Assembly (NCBI RefSeq): GCF_036417845.1
Contig: NC_089994.1
Location: forward strand, 17,316,001 to 17,380,000
Reading direction: 5' to 3'
Origin: Apteryx mantelli
Taxonomy: Eukaryota; Chordata; Aves; Apterygiformes; Apterygidae
Length of the DNA stretch: 64,000 nt
Numbering within the stretch: the stretch's first letter is position 1; the number at the start of each line of letters is the position of its first letter. A program made the translations under genes and the position numbers. This document shows positions 38,970 through 51,900 of the stretch, in pieces. The notes under the pieces were generated by a model. It made no database searches. It was not told the origin of the DNA and saw only the letters and a program-made list of their open reading frames with translations.

Positions 38970-39570
38970 GGGTCCCCGATGTCCGCCCGGGAGCAACGCG
39001 GCGCCGCTGCTGCCCGCCCGGGATCGGGATCGGGATCGGCACCGGCAGCGGCACCGGGCAGCTCCCGCGGCCGCCGGCCGAGCCCCGCCGCGGCCTCACC
39101 TTGAGCCCCGGGCACCGGGCGGCCCCGCTCCGCTCCGGCCCCGATGCGGCTCCGACCCCGACCCCGACCCCGATCGGCCCCGGCCCCGGCCCCGCCGCTC
39201 CGGCCCCGCCACCTTTTGTCCCCGGCTCGGCTCGGCTCGGCCCGGCCCCGCGGGCGGGGCGCCGCTTCGCCCTGGCTCCTCCCGCACCGCCCCTCACCGC
39301 GGCCCGCGGCGGCGGCGGCTCCCCGCGCTCCCCCGCGCCGGGGGCTCCGCGGCGCCGGCAGCGGGCGAGGCCGAACCGCGGCGCCTTTCGCCCCGCATCC
39401 GGCCCTGCGACGTGCCCGGGAGCCGCTTCTTGCCCCGGCGGGGTAGAGCGGGGCTGGGGGGGGGGGGGGGCTCGGCCCCCTCCCGGGACCGTCCTGGCCC
39501 AACTGCTCCGCCGCGGCGTGACCCCGTCCCGCGCCGCACGCCGGGCCCCGGCGCTGGTCGCTCGTCTCGG
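38970..39570. promoter_or_regulatory. CpG island, probable PHETA1 promoter
   Basis: Extremely CpG-rich. It contains repeated hexamers (gggatc, ggcacc, cccgac) and no TATA box. Its position directly upstream of the predicted PHETA1 first exon supports promoter function. G14 lies at 39457-39470. Confidence 0.6.
39100..39300 (-). other. PHETA1: Probable PHETA1 non-coding exon 1 (upstream end approximate)
   Basis: On the minus strand gctcaag is followed by gtgagg at 39099-39094, a strong donor inside a CpG island. Spliced to the acceptor at 38130 it would give a short 5' UTR. An alternative donor, cccag|gtagg, lies at 38558. The transcription start is not visible. Confidence 0.5.
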
Positions 39571-39635
39571 GGCGGCTTCGCTCACCCGAGGAGCCGGCCC
39601 GTCGCAGCCTCCGGAGCTCTGCCCCGCGTGCGCGT

Positions 39636-39662
39636 CTGCTGCTGCTGCTGCTGCTGCTGCTG
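39636..39662. repeat. (CTG)9 trinucleotide repeat upstream of PHETA1
   Basis: Nine perfect CTG units just upstream of the CpG island. On the minus strand it reads CAG. There is no evidence that it is coding. Confidence 0.9.
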
Positions 39663-39799
39663 AGCCCGGCGCTTCTGCCGCTGCCCATGGCACGGAAAAA
39701 GGGTTGCGCACACCCAGCGTCCGCGGACAGACCGCCCAGTGCCTCCCACGGGGTGACGGGGAACAACAGTCCGCGGCGTGTTAGTCACCCCGGCAGGAA

Positions 39800-42700
39800 T
39801 AGCGAGCTGCAAACAGCCCTGATGAAAGCACGGATGTGGGGGCTCTGCGAGCTCCGGAAAGCCTTGCTTCGTGCGGGTGGGAAACCCGGGAGCCTAGCGG
39901 GGAAACCGGCTCCCTAACGCTGAGCTTTTGCAGCGCGTTTTGGGGGCAAGGAGCGTGTGGACAGGAGCATCATCGGCTGGGGCACTGGGAGAGGCTGGGA
40001 AGGGGGCCAGCGGGGAGGCCGATGGACAGGACGGGCAGTAGAAGCCCAGTTTCCGCAGGTGAGGTCTGCATCACCTGGGGTCCAGGCTGCGCTGATGCAG
40101 GCGGCAGCGCGACGACGAGCAAGACCTCTCCACTCTTAACGTGTGCAAAGCCACGTCCTTGAGAGAGCCTGGGACAAGGCGGGTGGAGAGGGGGCGCTGC
40201 GTTAATGCAGAGGAAAAGGACGAGCCGAGGGCTTGCGGAGGCGCCCGCGCGGAGGCGATGACAACTCCGGTGCAAGAAGTCACTGCCTGAAAAGCGGTGG
40301 GTGACGATCTGTTAGGTGGCATGATGCAGGCTCCCCAGCTGCCAGGGCGTTGTGCAATCGCGCGGGCAGCGTGCGGTGACCTTCCTGACCACAGAAGCCC
40401 ACGCGGCCCTCGAGCCGCTGATGTGCTCTCTGGCAGGCGTCCATCCGTCCAGCGCTTGCCCCATCCAGGCCAGGGGTGACTCTGCTGTGCCTGTGCCAGC
40501 GCCGGCTGCCCCGTGCTGTCCTCGCTATCTGTTGGCAGGACACATGTAATGGGGCACCCACGAAGGAGCCTGCTGGAGGAAACCTCGTGGTTGACTTCTG
40601 CTCCCTTCCAGAGTGAAAGCGTCTCCAGGCCGAGGACCATGTTCAGCAGCGCTGCCACCCTTCTCGTGGTGTCCCCATAACCACTAGGGTCTGCTTCAAG
40701 TACTGGCTGTCCTCATCGCTCCTCCCTTTCTTCGCTCCCCTGCTCATCCGCGTGGCAGTGCGTGTGTTTTGACAGCACAAAGTGTTTGCAATCATGTCGG
40801 AGGCCACCTGCGCCGTGGTCTGTGGGCCACCGATGGAGAAGCTCTGCTTTGGCCACCCCCTGCCCGAGGGCCGGCTCGGCCCCGCTGACGCGCTGCCGAC
40901 AAACCCGCGTCTTCGCCCTCTCCCGGCAGTGGACACCCCGCCGCCTCCCTGCACGCTCTGCTCCGGGGCTTTGCAATCTCTGCTCGCGGCAGCGGTTTTC
41001 GGTGCACCGATGGGTTTCCTTATCACCTGCAGACTTTCTCTTTCGGACTATAAAAAGGGATTTAAAACAACACCAAAACCGTCTGTGCTTTATCTTCCCC
41101 CCTGAACAGAGCTGCTCTGTTCAAGGCTGTTGGTGTGAGGTCTCCAGGTTTCTCCGCGCGCTGCTTATCTTTCCAGCTTTGCTGAGAGGCGCCCTTTAGC
41201 CCGATTAGGTTAGGAGAAGCAAGGACTGGAGGGAGAAGCAATATCTTTTATTAGACCAGCTGTGATAACTGAAAAAAAAGTGGATGTGCTCCTGGGCTCA
41301 GAGTTTCTTGGACAGGACTCAAAGCCTGGCTGCTTTTTGCAGCCCAGTCAGCTGCTCGAGCAAAGGCCGTTCCTGCACCACTGCCGCAGCCTGATCGGCC
41401 ACAGCGACCCCGCCACTTCCCTGCGAGCCATTTGGAGGCTGCTTCGGAAAATTGCTCCGATTCCGCAGAAACCTCTAACGAAATTCCCCGCACCTTTTGC
41501 TTCCCGTTGTCACTCCCTTGGGATAGTCGCGTGCTGTTGCACAGACTCCAAAACTTCCTCTTCTGAGCAGCCTGGGGTTGTTCTCCCTACCTGCTCCCAT
41601 GGCGTCCTCCCACCGGAGAGGCCCGGATGCACCCATCCCCTCCGGCCCCCGCTGGGCTCTGCCCTCCGTGGGGGACTGACCGGCCCAGCAGAGCAGCCCA
41701 CATTCCCGCGTGCCTCCATGCAGGGCTTTCTGTCCGGTCCGTGGACACAACGACAGCGTGGGCCAAATTTTGCTCTGCCAAGGCTCTCCTGCTGCGCCGG
41801 ACTCGGACACGCTGCCCAAATGGTCCCTGAGGGGCTGGCGCACTTTGAGGTCAAGGTGAACTCAACCCACTGGTGGCAGGGGACCAGTTTTGGATCCTTG
41901 GCTGCGCTGGGAGGCTGGGCTGGGCTCGCCCCTGCTTTTTCCCACGGGTCCAAAGGGCCGGAGGTTGCCTGGGTGGCTGCTCGGAGGCCACGGGCAGCAC
42001 CGGGACCAGGGTCCCAGCCCTGCTCGGGGCACGTCTGCAGCTCAGCCTGGCCCATCCTGCGGGGTTGCACTGCCCCCCCCCCCCCCGTGCCTCAGTTTCC
42101 CTAGGCAAGCACCGGCCTTGCGGGGGAGCTGGATAAACGACCACCTGGCAGGCAGGGAAACGGGAGAGGACAAGGGCCCAAGAGGAGGAGAGGGGCCGTC
42201 GGACGCCCTCTCGAACGCTCCTGGGCTGCCCTCGGCCTCCGCTTCCTGCTTTTCCCGGATGACGGGTGACTTAGTGGCGCGATTACACAGCGGCCGGCGC
42301 TCGACCACTCAGCGAGGTGAGCAAGGGGAGCTCTTAGTCATGGGAAGAGTTCGCTCAGCGGTGCCCGACCGGCACGCCGCCGGCCGAAAGCCGCCCGTTT
42401 TGGGGAGGTGTCGCCAGCCGAGAGGCCGCTGGCCGCCCCGCGCTGCGTTCGTCGCGAGCTGTCGGTGCAAAAGCCCGGTGGGCTGCCGGGGCCGAGCATC
42501 CACATCCCAGGACGTGGGGAAGAAGGGGTGCAGGAGGGCTGGCCGGGGCCGAGGCAGATCCCCGCCGTGCCGGCGGCTCACGCTGCCCGGGAGTCCGAAG
42601 GAGAGCCCAGAAGTCGTGCGCTGAGGTTGCCACCTTGCAAAGGAGTTTTTATGAAACCCCAGCATGGGGCTGGCACAGCGATCCCGGCACGGAGACCCTA

Positions 42701-45480
42701 GCGACGCGTTTTGGGGTGCTCCGGACCAAAGCGGGGCTGCCCCTGCTTGCCCCGCTTGTCTTGGCAGATGCGGGAGCGGGTGCGGATTTGTCACCCGGCC
42801 TGGGGGACCCCGGCAAAGCGGCGCTCGGAGACGTGCCCGGGCGGCGGGCAGGCCTCGCCGGGCCGTGCAGTGTTGCCGGTGCCCAGGAGATGGCAGCTGG
42901 AGCCCAGCGATGGTGCGGGCAGAGCCGGCTCCTGCCCCTGCAGCTCTTGGGGGGGCACCGTGCCCACGGCCCCCCGCCTGCCTCCCAGCCTGCCGGCCGA
43001 GGCCACGAGCGAAGCTGTGCCGAGGTTTGGGGGATCGCGTGCTCGGCACGGACCCTCGCAGCTGCCCGTTTCCAGCCCTCAGCCCCGGACCCCATCGGGA
43101 GACCGAGCTCAAGCCAGAGCGGCCGGAGTCACCGGGATGCCACCCCATCCCTCGCCGGCAAATGCACACGTGGCATTTCCGAGCCGTTTCCGGGCCAAAG
43201 CAAAGGAGTTTAACCAGGAAAGCGTGCAGGATGGTGAGAAGCGGCTGAAGACTGTTGGGCAGGATAAGCAAGCTGCAAAGGTTGGAAGCTCAGGCTGGAC
43301 CGAGCGGGAGGGAGCAGCAGCCACCGCACGTGTGCCTGCCCGGCCGGCCGCGGCGCCCTGCCCAAACAGACGGGGAAAGCAGAAGTTGTTGGTGCTGAAT
43401 TGGTAGCTAGGAACCGTAGAAAATCAATACAGGAAGCAAAGCGAAAGGGGAAATCTCAGGCCACGGTGGCTAAGGACACCAAGAGGGCGCTTCTGAAAAG
43501 TAGGAAGGACGTAAAGGAAACGGCGACAGCCCTGGCCTCGGGGCGGCCGTCGCTGGGAGAGGGGCAGGCACAAGGACGCCCCTTATTGCTGCTTTGTGTT
43601 CAGGAAAAAAGCCAGAAAGTCCAATTCCGTATGAAGAAACGAAAGGAGGAATTTTGAAAAGCAGCTTTTTAGGTAAAACTCCTTCAAAACAGCAGCTCCC
43701 AGTCACTTCTGTTGGGGGTTTTAGGAGGGCTGGTTGGCTGCAGGGTGTCCCGGGCTCCCCGGAGCAGGCAGAGCCCGGGGTTACAAGCCCTGCCGGGAAG
43801 TGTCTCCTCGGAGCGGCAGCTGGGCTGACCACGGACAGGGCTGTCAGGCTGCAGCCCGGGGACGAGCCGGAGGCCGAGGCAGGGGCAGAGCACGAGCAGC
43901 CTCGTGACCGATGCTGGCACGGCGCCGCGTTTCAGTTTCAGTCTTTTCCCTGTGAAAAGGAGATGGATCCGGCATGGACGACAAGAGGCACCGGCGGGGG
44001 GGGCGTTTCAAGGCACCGCGGAGGATGCGGAAAGCACACTGCTGTGGCCACGGGACCGTGCGGCGACAGACTTTCAGCACGCAGCTGCCCATCTATAAAT
44101 GCCTCGACGTGCTTCAGCCCGCTTTCCAAAAGCGAAACCCCCGGTCTTTGCATTCCTGACGCCCACAGGTCAATCCATCGAACGATGCCCATAAAATCCC
44201 ACCTGGCCAGGTCCATGGGTTTCCCCGGTTTGTCCTGCCAGCCCCCGGGGGCAGAGCTGCTCGGCGGAGGGCTCTCGCGCTCCCGGTGCTGAGCAGCACC
44301 TAGTTACCTGCCACCGCTCAAAGGTGAAACCCGGGTGCAGGAGCCCGCGAAAGCCCCATGGGCCGCTGAGGACACCCCCGGCACGAGGAGAGGCTGGTGG
44401 CGGCTGCGCCCGGGGCTGCAGCCTGCGGCTCGCAAGGGCCTGGGGGCTTCGAGGTGTTCAGCGGGGACCGCGTTTATGGGAGACAGGATGCTCTTGGTGC
44501 TGGGTGCCGGCTGGGCACCACAAGGAGGTCTCCAGGGAAAGGCGAGCCCCTCCGTCCCGGTGCTGCAGGTCCTTGGTCGTGTGAGGTGGCCCTGGAGGTG
44601 CTCTCGGGACACCTGGCGAAGCTGCGAGATTTCAATGGTCCGGACATGACGGTACAGACCGCAGACCATCCCTTTCCTGGAAAAAGGTGCAGTGAAAGTT
44701 TGTCGTCCTCGCATTTCCCATGGCTTGGTGGAGCAGGTGGCTGCGGTCCCGCCACACTGGCCCTGTTCCCAGGGCTGGCAGCAGTCCGGCCGAGCATGGC
44801 CCGCGGCACCTGCCCCGGCGTGGGGCCAGTCCTCAGAGCCGGGCTCCCTCCCTGGCGCGTGGGAGCCCAGAGGTCCATCGCCAGGGCCAGCAGGGCCGTG
44901 TCGGCATGAGCCGGCTCTGTATTTCGCGGTTGAAGCCCTAACCCGCGATGAGGAACAGCCACAGGCGCGGCGCTCCAGGAACGGGTCCCCTGGGGGTGCG
45001 GGCAATGCCGCTGCGGCTGCCTTTTGCAGTAAGATGATTTCCTTGACCTAAAGGTAGAGGCTACGGCGAGGACTCAGGCTGGCGACAGGTCACGAGCGGC
45101 TCCGCAGCCCTGCTGACGGCACCACAGAGGCTCCCTTGTGTCCCGGCCCGTGGAGCCGCAGGGGGGACACGGCCAGGAAGGAACAAAGCTCCCGTTTTCC
45201 TGCAAACTCCCCTCCTAAAAACAGCGCGGGGCTGCAGGAAACACCCCAAACAGCGCTGCCCCCCCCCCCCACATCAACGCTACCTCCCAACCCGCCCGGG
45301 GCAACTTCCGACGGGCAGAGCTGCCCCCTACCAAAACCCGACCTGGGGAGGGGTGTGGGGGGGGCTGCAGCTGGGCGCGCCCAGATGTGCCCGGCGCTGC
45401 CCGCGGCGCGGCAAGCGCAGCGCAAACACACGCAAGCAACGAGCGCTGCCGAACGCGCAGCCGGGGCGTGTTTATGCCGC
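39800..45480. other. Intergenic region between PHETA1 and SH2B3
   Basis: About 5.7 kb of moderate to high GC. No coding exon was recognised. A lysine-rich open frame at 43400-43657 lacks a recognisable domain and could be a decayed mobile-element fragment. AT-richer patches lie at 41020-41110 and 43400-43700. No tRNA, CRISPR or clear transposon was seen. Confidence 0.5.
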
Positions 45481-45493
45481 TGCCTCCGCGGGC

Positions 45494-45503
45494 GATAAGA
45501 TAA
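45494..45503 (+). promoter_or_regulatory. Overlapping GATA sites near the SH2B3 promoter
   Basis: gataagataa contains two overlapping GATAA cores, one a full WGATAR (AGATAA). It is a small AT island in a CpG island about 385 bases before the predicted exon 1 ATG. SH2B3 is a blood-lineage gene, so GATA1/2 input is plausible (inference). Confidence 0.45.
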
Positions 45504-45739
45504 ACGGCGCCGGCGGGGAGGGGCGGCCGCGGAGCGGAGCGGTGCGCGGCCGCGGAGCTGCCGACGGGGCGGCGCTGCTCTTCCCCCCCCCCCCCCCCCC
45601 CCGTCCGCCCCAAACCCGGCGCGGCCGCTCCGCCCCCGCGCAGCCTCCGCCCTCGCCCGCGCCGCTCCGCTTTACATAACCGCCCGGGGCCGGGGTCCGC
45701 GCCCCGCGCCGCCGCGGCTCCGCACGGCGGAAATGCGGA

Positions 45740-45913
45740 GCCGCCTGCGCCGGTTTCCTGCTTGAGTTGAGCCGAGCCGAGCCGAGCCGAGCCGTGCGCC
45801 CCGTCTGTGCCGTCCGTCCCGTCGCGTCGCGTCGCGTCGCTCGGCGCGCCCGGGCTCGGCGCTCCGCCGCGCACCACCATGGGCGAGCGGCGCACGGGCG
45901 CCTTCTCCTGCAG
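45740..45913 (+). other. SH2B3: Probable SH2B3 exon 1 (5' UTR; start approximate)
   Basis: A CpG-island segment ending in tcctgcag|gtaacc, a good donor at 45914. It contains ATG at 45879 in the strong Kozak context ccaccATGg. When spliced to the acceptor at 53970 this ATG opens a 21-codon frame that stops just over the main start. No TATA box is evident. Confidence 0.55.
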
Positions 45914-48900
45914 GTAACCGCGGGCGCGCAGCGGGGTCGGGTCGGGTCGGGTCCGGTGTCCCGGGCAGCGGCCCGGCTCCGCGGAGGCGGCGGCGCTGCA
46001 AAGCGAAAGCGGCGGCGGGTCCGGCCGGGGACGTCGGGCAGCGGCAGCCGCTTCTGCTCCCCGCCCGGAGCCGCCGCTCTGCGCCGCGCCGGCACCTCCT
46101 TCCCCGCCGGGGCTGCCGTGCGCCGCCGTCCCCTCTCCGGGACCCTGACCCCTCTCGCACCGCTCTCCCCTCTCTTGTCCCGGGGCCTCCTTCCTCCGGC
46201 ACCCTCTGTCCTGGGGGTGCTGGTCACCCTCGGGGGCTCCCTATCGTGGGAACCCCCTTGCCCCCAGCACCCGCTGCCCTGGGGACCCTGTTTCCCCTTG
46301 GGGACCTGCCGTCCTGGGCACCCCCTTCCCCCGGCACCCCCTGTGCTGTGAGCCAGGTCACATCGGGGACCTCCTGTCCTGGGGGCCCCCTTCCTCCCAG
46401 CACCCCTCTTTCCCCTTGGGACAGGGACCCTATTGCCCCTGGGTACCCTCTTCCCCTGGTCCTGGGGAGCCTGTTCACCCCTGGCACCCCCTGTTCTGGA
46501 GACCCCCAATCCAGGGGTGCTGGATGCATGGAGCCAGCCCTGCACCCTTCCTCTGCTGGCCCCGGACCCCTGCAGCCCCTGGCATGGATTGGGCCCTCTT
46601 GGAGGGTGCAGTGGGGAGATGTTCACCTGCTTGGGCAGCCCCGTCGGGGGGTGTCACCCTGTCCATGGGGCTGTGCCCCACATGCTCGCCCCATCCCCCC
46701 TTCTCCTGCGCCCCCATGCCTGCTGCAAGCGCCAAGCGGAGGTGCCAGCTGCAGGCCGGTCGGAGCCTGCCAAGCGGCTTCTCTGGCTTTCTGCTCCCCG
46801 GGGACTTTGCTGGCTCAAAGGCGCTGCCCGTCTTGGCAGGCGGAGAGGCCCCAAGCACGAGGCCGGTGTGCCGGCGGTCAGCGTCCCGGCAGCCTCCTGG
46901 CCGGCGTGCCAAGCCCTTGGCACGGGCGGGAGCGCGGCCGGGTCACCCGCGAAGGGAGCCAGCCTGCTGGCTCTGACGGTGGGAGTAACGCGGTCATTGC
47001 TGCCCGGGCTGGGATTTACTGTCAAGGAAACGGGGGAGAGTTGTCGAGCTGCGATTTCGATATTGTAGTTGCAAATTGATTCAAGATGTGCCGGAGCTGT
47101 GGGCTGGTGTCCCAGGGACTTTTTGGCTTGTTGCACTAAGGTACTAAAAGCAGCTGGAGGAAGAGGTGGCCGGTGCTGGGATGGGCGCTGCTGGGATGCC
47201 TGTTCCCGTGTGTCCCTGTGTGCCGCTGGGCTGTCCTGGCAGGTTTTGGGATTGGAGTTTAAAGGCCCGTGAAATTGCTGGAAGGCTTTGCTCTGGCTTG
47301 TTTGGGAAGAGATTGGTGCCTCGGGTTTCTTTTTAACTTGCCCTCCTTTCAAGGAGGGCTTTGTCCTTGTGTATTCCCCCAAATACTTCCTTTTTCTGCT
47401 TTTGCCTTCATGTATTTACTGCCTCTGAAAAGACCCTTTTCGTTTCACTGGAGCCAGCGGAGCGGCTGTTCTGCCAGCGTCCTGCATTGCTCCGGAGAGA
47501 TTTGTCTCCCAGTGCCGCGGCTTTCGAGGGGGCCTTGTGTCTTGTTTAACGAGAGCGAAACTCGCTGTTTCCTCCCCACCAGCTGCGCGTTTCGTGCAAG
47601 ATCTGTGCTCTCCTGTGAAACAACCCTGATAGCGTGAAGACGTTTGGACAAATCCCAGCAACTGAGACAAAGTGAAAGTGCAGGACCTTTGCGCTGGGAG
47701 GGTTTTGCGGTACCGTCAGTGGCGCTGCCGCTGCTGCGGCTCGGCGAGGAGGAAGGGCTGCATCCAGCCGGGGGCCGGGGAGGCGGCAGAGCCGGCGGGT
47801 GCCACCCTGCGCCCTGCCACATGCCCCGTGCCTGGCTGCGCCCCGCCACGCGCGGAGTTACCCGCGGGGAAAGCCGAGGGCCCCCCTCTCGCCGCCTCGC
47901 TCCAGACCTTGTCTTCTCCCGCGCAGACACAGCAGGGATGGATTTAGTGCAACGCAACAGCCCCAGCCCGGAGAGCCCGTCACGAGGGGCTGCCCCGTGC
48001 TCGGGCGGCAGAGCGCCGTGTGGCGGGTGCGAGTCGTGCTGCCTTGCGCCAGACACCGCGGTGATGGGCGCTGCGGCGATCCGGGAGCAAGCAGAGCTGC
48101 CCGCGGCAGCCAGGCTCGCGCTGCAGGAATAGCATCTTCGGAGGAGCCGGGCTGGACGCAGTGGCTCATCCCAGTCGGCTCCTGCGGGATAAGCAAGCGC
48201 GGAGCTTGCGTCCGGCCTGGGATCCGTGCGGGACGGTCACCCCGGTATAGTCGGTACCCGTGAAGTGGCCGGGGAAGCCGAGCGGGCGGATTTCCCCAGC
48301 CGTAAAGGTGTAACGCTGGCTGCGTTTGCGCATGTCTGCAGGGCAGCTCGACGCGGGCAAAACCGCCGCCTAAGGGCAGCTCTGGCCTCTAATAGAGCAA
48401 GTTTTTGATGAGCCGTTTATAGGGCCAGGCAGCAAACGGGAGGTGTATATATATCCTGCTGGAAAGGAGGAATGGGAGAAAGAAACCAGCCCCCCCGAAG
48501 CCCTCTACTTTTAACCTGATTTCCTAAGAAAATAGAACTTATATGAGCACGTGGTGTGGGGTCTCTCTGACCTGCTCCACTGTCACTTTTGAATCTGCTG
48601 GTTCAATTCAAGCAGCTTTAGCAGAAGAAAAGGGAGGAAAACTCTCCAGACATGCTGGGTGCCTTCAGTTCACATGGAAAAAGCCGTCCGGGTTGCAGGG
48701 AGCGGTGCTGCAAGACCACCTTATACGAGCCGCTGGAGAATCCCCGCCGGGTGGGTGCTGCAGGAGCTGGTGGGGGGGCTGGCGCCTGGCCCAGGAGCTC
48801 ATCCAGGGCCGAGGGGCTCCCGGCCCTGCTGCGTTTCCCAGCCCGGCGTGGGAATGCGCCCTTGGACCCTGCACCGGTTGCGTGCACAGTGCAGCCGGGG

Positions 48901-51900
48901 CATCGGCAATGCGGGGTGCGGGTCTGTGCCGGGCAGAGCTGGCGCGTGGAGGGGGCTGGGTGCCGGGCACCGCTGGGCTGGGTGCAGCCGGCTCTCCGGC
49001 CGGCTGCCCGCTGGCGCGGGGCCCGCGTGTGGAATAACGGCGGCTTGCAGCATAGTATGAGGGAGGTGTGCGCCGGAGCCGGCCCTGCGCCGGGGGGGGG
49101 GGGGAGCAGCTTCAGTTTGGAGAAGACAGATTTCGCTGTCGATAGCGCCGGGCAGTTTCGGCTGCGCTGCCGGGGTCGGGTCGGGCTGGCGCGCAACCCC
49201 AGCGTGCTCGGCCGGCTTACGGCGACTCTGCGAATAGCTGGGTGCTGCTTTCCGGGGGGTTATTAGAGGCCACATAAACCCTCATTTCCTCTCATTAAGT
49301 CATTAGCGCCGTGCAGCGCAGCGTGCCTGCGCCGCTCCGTGGCTCCGGTAATGCTGCGCTGTGCCAGGCGCCGGATCGCGGCCGCTCCGAGATAGGAAAA
49401 GCCCTGGCCAGCATCCACAGGCTTTTTTTTTTTTTTTTTTTTCCTTTCTTTCTTTTTTTCCTCTTCTTTTTTTTTATTCTGCTGCACCAGTGTAAATCAG
49501 CAGCAATTTCACTGCTGGCGAAGCCGGGCTGCAGGAATGGAGAATAATGCGCTGGACGCGTGTTGAAAGGCAGCAATAAAACTTCGCGGGGCTTTTTAAG
49601 GGCGCGGAGCTGGAACCGCTTTAAATGGGCCGCGCTGCCCTGCGGCGCCGGTGCCGGGGGCCGCGCTGTAAACGTGTCGGGTAATAACCCTGCGCGAGGC
49701 GAGCGCAGCTCCCGGGCGCGCTCCTTCGTTATGTTTTTCCCCCCTTTCCTGCACATCGGGGTGTTTTGCCCGCGGCGATTTCCCACTTCTCCTGGGCTAG
49801 AGCCTGCTGCCCTGCTCCGGGCTGCAAAGCGGCTGCGTTTTACACGCTCAGCCCAAAACGGCCCCACGGTTGCCATCGTACCCGTCCGTCTGGGCCACCT
49901 CCAGCCGGTCGCTCCGGGCCGTCACGGCTGGCAGGATCGGCACAGCGGGATGCGGGCGGATGCTCAGGGCAGGGCCGTGCCAGTGTCACCCCTGTCCCCG
50001 CTGCGGGGTCCTTCCCGGGAGCCGGCCCGCGCCGCCCACCCTGCGGGCTGGCCCCTAAAACCTGCCCTTCCCGAGCGCCCCGACCCCGGATACTCGGGCG
50101 CTGAAAAGCGCCGTTCATTGTAACGCGGCCTTTTGGAGCGGCGTCGCGCGCGGGCTGCGGGGCCGTGCCAAGAAAGGCTGCTGCCGCGCTCAGAATAGCT
50201 CTTTTCATGGAGGACATCCTGGGAAGGAACAATGTTCCCGCTCGGGGGATTGTGGGAACTTTGTATTTCTGGGACTCGGGAAGCCGGGAGCTGCGGGGCA
50301 GGCGAGGGTGTCACCAGCCGCTCGCTTTGCTCCCTCCTGAAAATAGTTCACAGGGCGACTTTTTAATAGCTTCGCACTTATTAAAGGGTCCCTTATTTAG
50401 CTGTCGGGCTAAAAATGCCACGGGCCGCACAGCTTTCTATCCGGTTTGCGAAGTCGTTCCCGGGAGAGCCGAGGGGGCTGCGCGCAAATCGGATTTCCTA
50501 CGTGTGCTGCTGGCTCGCGCTTTCCTGGCGTGAGCAGCAGCGGCGCGGGGCCGGGGCCGGTTTCGTTTTCGGATCGCTGTGCGCTGGCCCCGCTGCGCGC
50601 TGCCGGGCTCGGCTCGCACATGCTCCGTGGCCCGCGGGACCGGGGCTCGCGTGTGCCTGCGCGCGGCTGGGTTTGCGCAGATAAAACGTGCGCAGGAAGC
50701 GCGGCCTTTGCGCCGTAAAGCAGCTTTCCCCGCAGTCTGCAGCGGGAGTTGCCGGCGGGCGGCCTTTTCCCGCAGCCCGGCACGAGGCCCCGTGTCCCAC
50801 ACAGCCCTGTGCGGGGCGCAGGTGCTGCTCCGTGCTGCCAGCGCATCTGGGTGCAATTCAAATAATTCAAATAACATATGCATTTACCGATTTTTATTTT
50901 TTTTTAATTTTTCTATTTTTATTTTTGTTTTGCTTTTCAGTGTTTTTTGTTGTTTGCTTGTATCCTGTTTCGCAGCCAGGAAGGAGCACACAGCCCTCAT
51001 GCCCAGTCCGTCTCTCCCGCTGCCTCGGGTTCCCCTCGCCGCCGCTTGCCGGCTTGGGCAATGCCGCTGGTGGAAGTGTTTAATTAAATCTCCCAGGAGG
51101 CCTGGAAGCAGCTGGGCTGCAGGGATTAATCCTTGCGCAAGTCCAGGCCCGTTGCCACCGCCCGGATCAAAGCGTGCCGGCGGCCAGCCCTTCCCTGGGA
51201 AAGCGGCGCGGGGGGGCGGGAAGCGCTGCTCCAGGCCCGCCGTGGGAGGAAGGAACAGCGCCGGACCTCGGCAAGCCCCGGCTGTGCCGGCGGGAAGCCG
51301 GGGCTCTCCGTCTGGTGCGGATGGAGTCGATTAGCTGCTGCAAGGATCGCTCGGGCGTCGCACGGAGCTGCAGGACAGCCCGGAGGAGCGCCTCGGAGGA
51401 GCGCGTGGAGCGCAAGGGCTTTGGGAAGGAATTCTGGCCCCAAGCGCGGCCGCCTGCTGCGTCTGGGCATCGCGGAGGGGGATGATGCGCCCAGGGACCA
51501 GCGCGGGGCCGGGGCTCTTCCCGTCGCAGTAGCGCCAGCGGGCGGGTTTGGAAGGGATGTCCGTGTCCTGCTCCAGGGATTAAGCCTGGCTGGAGCTGCT
51601 AGTGATTAGGACAAGATCTTCGTGGGAGACGGCAGCTTGCTGAGACGAAATACTGGGCTGGAGCAATTGCGGGTCGAATTCCGGCCCTTCCTGCATTACT
51701 CTCATTTCCGAGATCAAAAAAACACGAGCGTAAAAATACCGCGGTGCCAAAATCTTCCTGGCTGGGCCGAATGGGAGCCGCTCGGGCTGGTCGGAGGGGG
51801 ACAGGAGACTCCTTCCGCTCCCTGCTGCTCCAGGCAGCCCGTGCCTCCGAGCCCTCGCGTGGAGCGACATCCCGGCGGTGGGCGCCCGGGCGGCGTTAAA

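Larger units (their letters stand above)
45480..46120. promoter_or_regulatory. SH2B3: CpG island, probable SH2B3 promoter
   Basis: Strong CpG enrichment with a C20 run at 45583-45602, (GAGCC)n at about 45770-45794, (GTCGC)n at about 45826-45840 and (GGGTC)n near 45935. A GATA-type palindromic cluster lies at 45494-45503. It is the only promoter-like island between PHETA1 and the SH2B3 coding exon. Confidence 0.6.
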
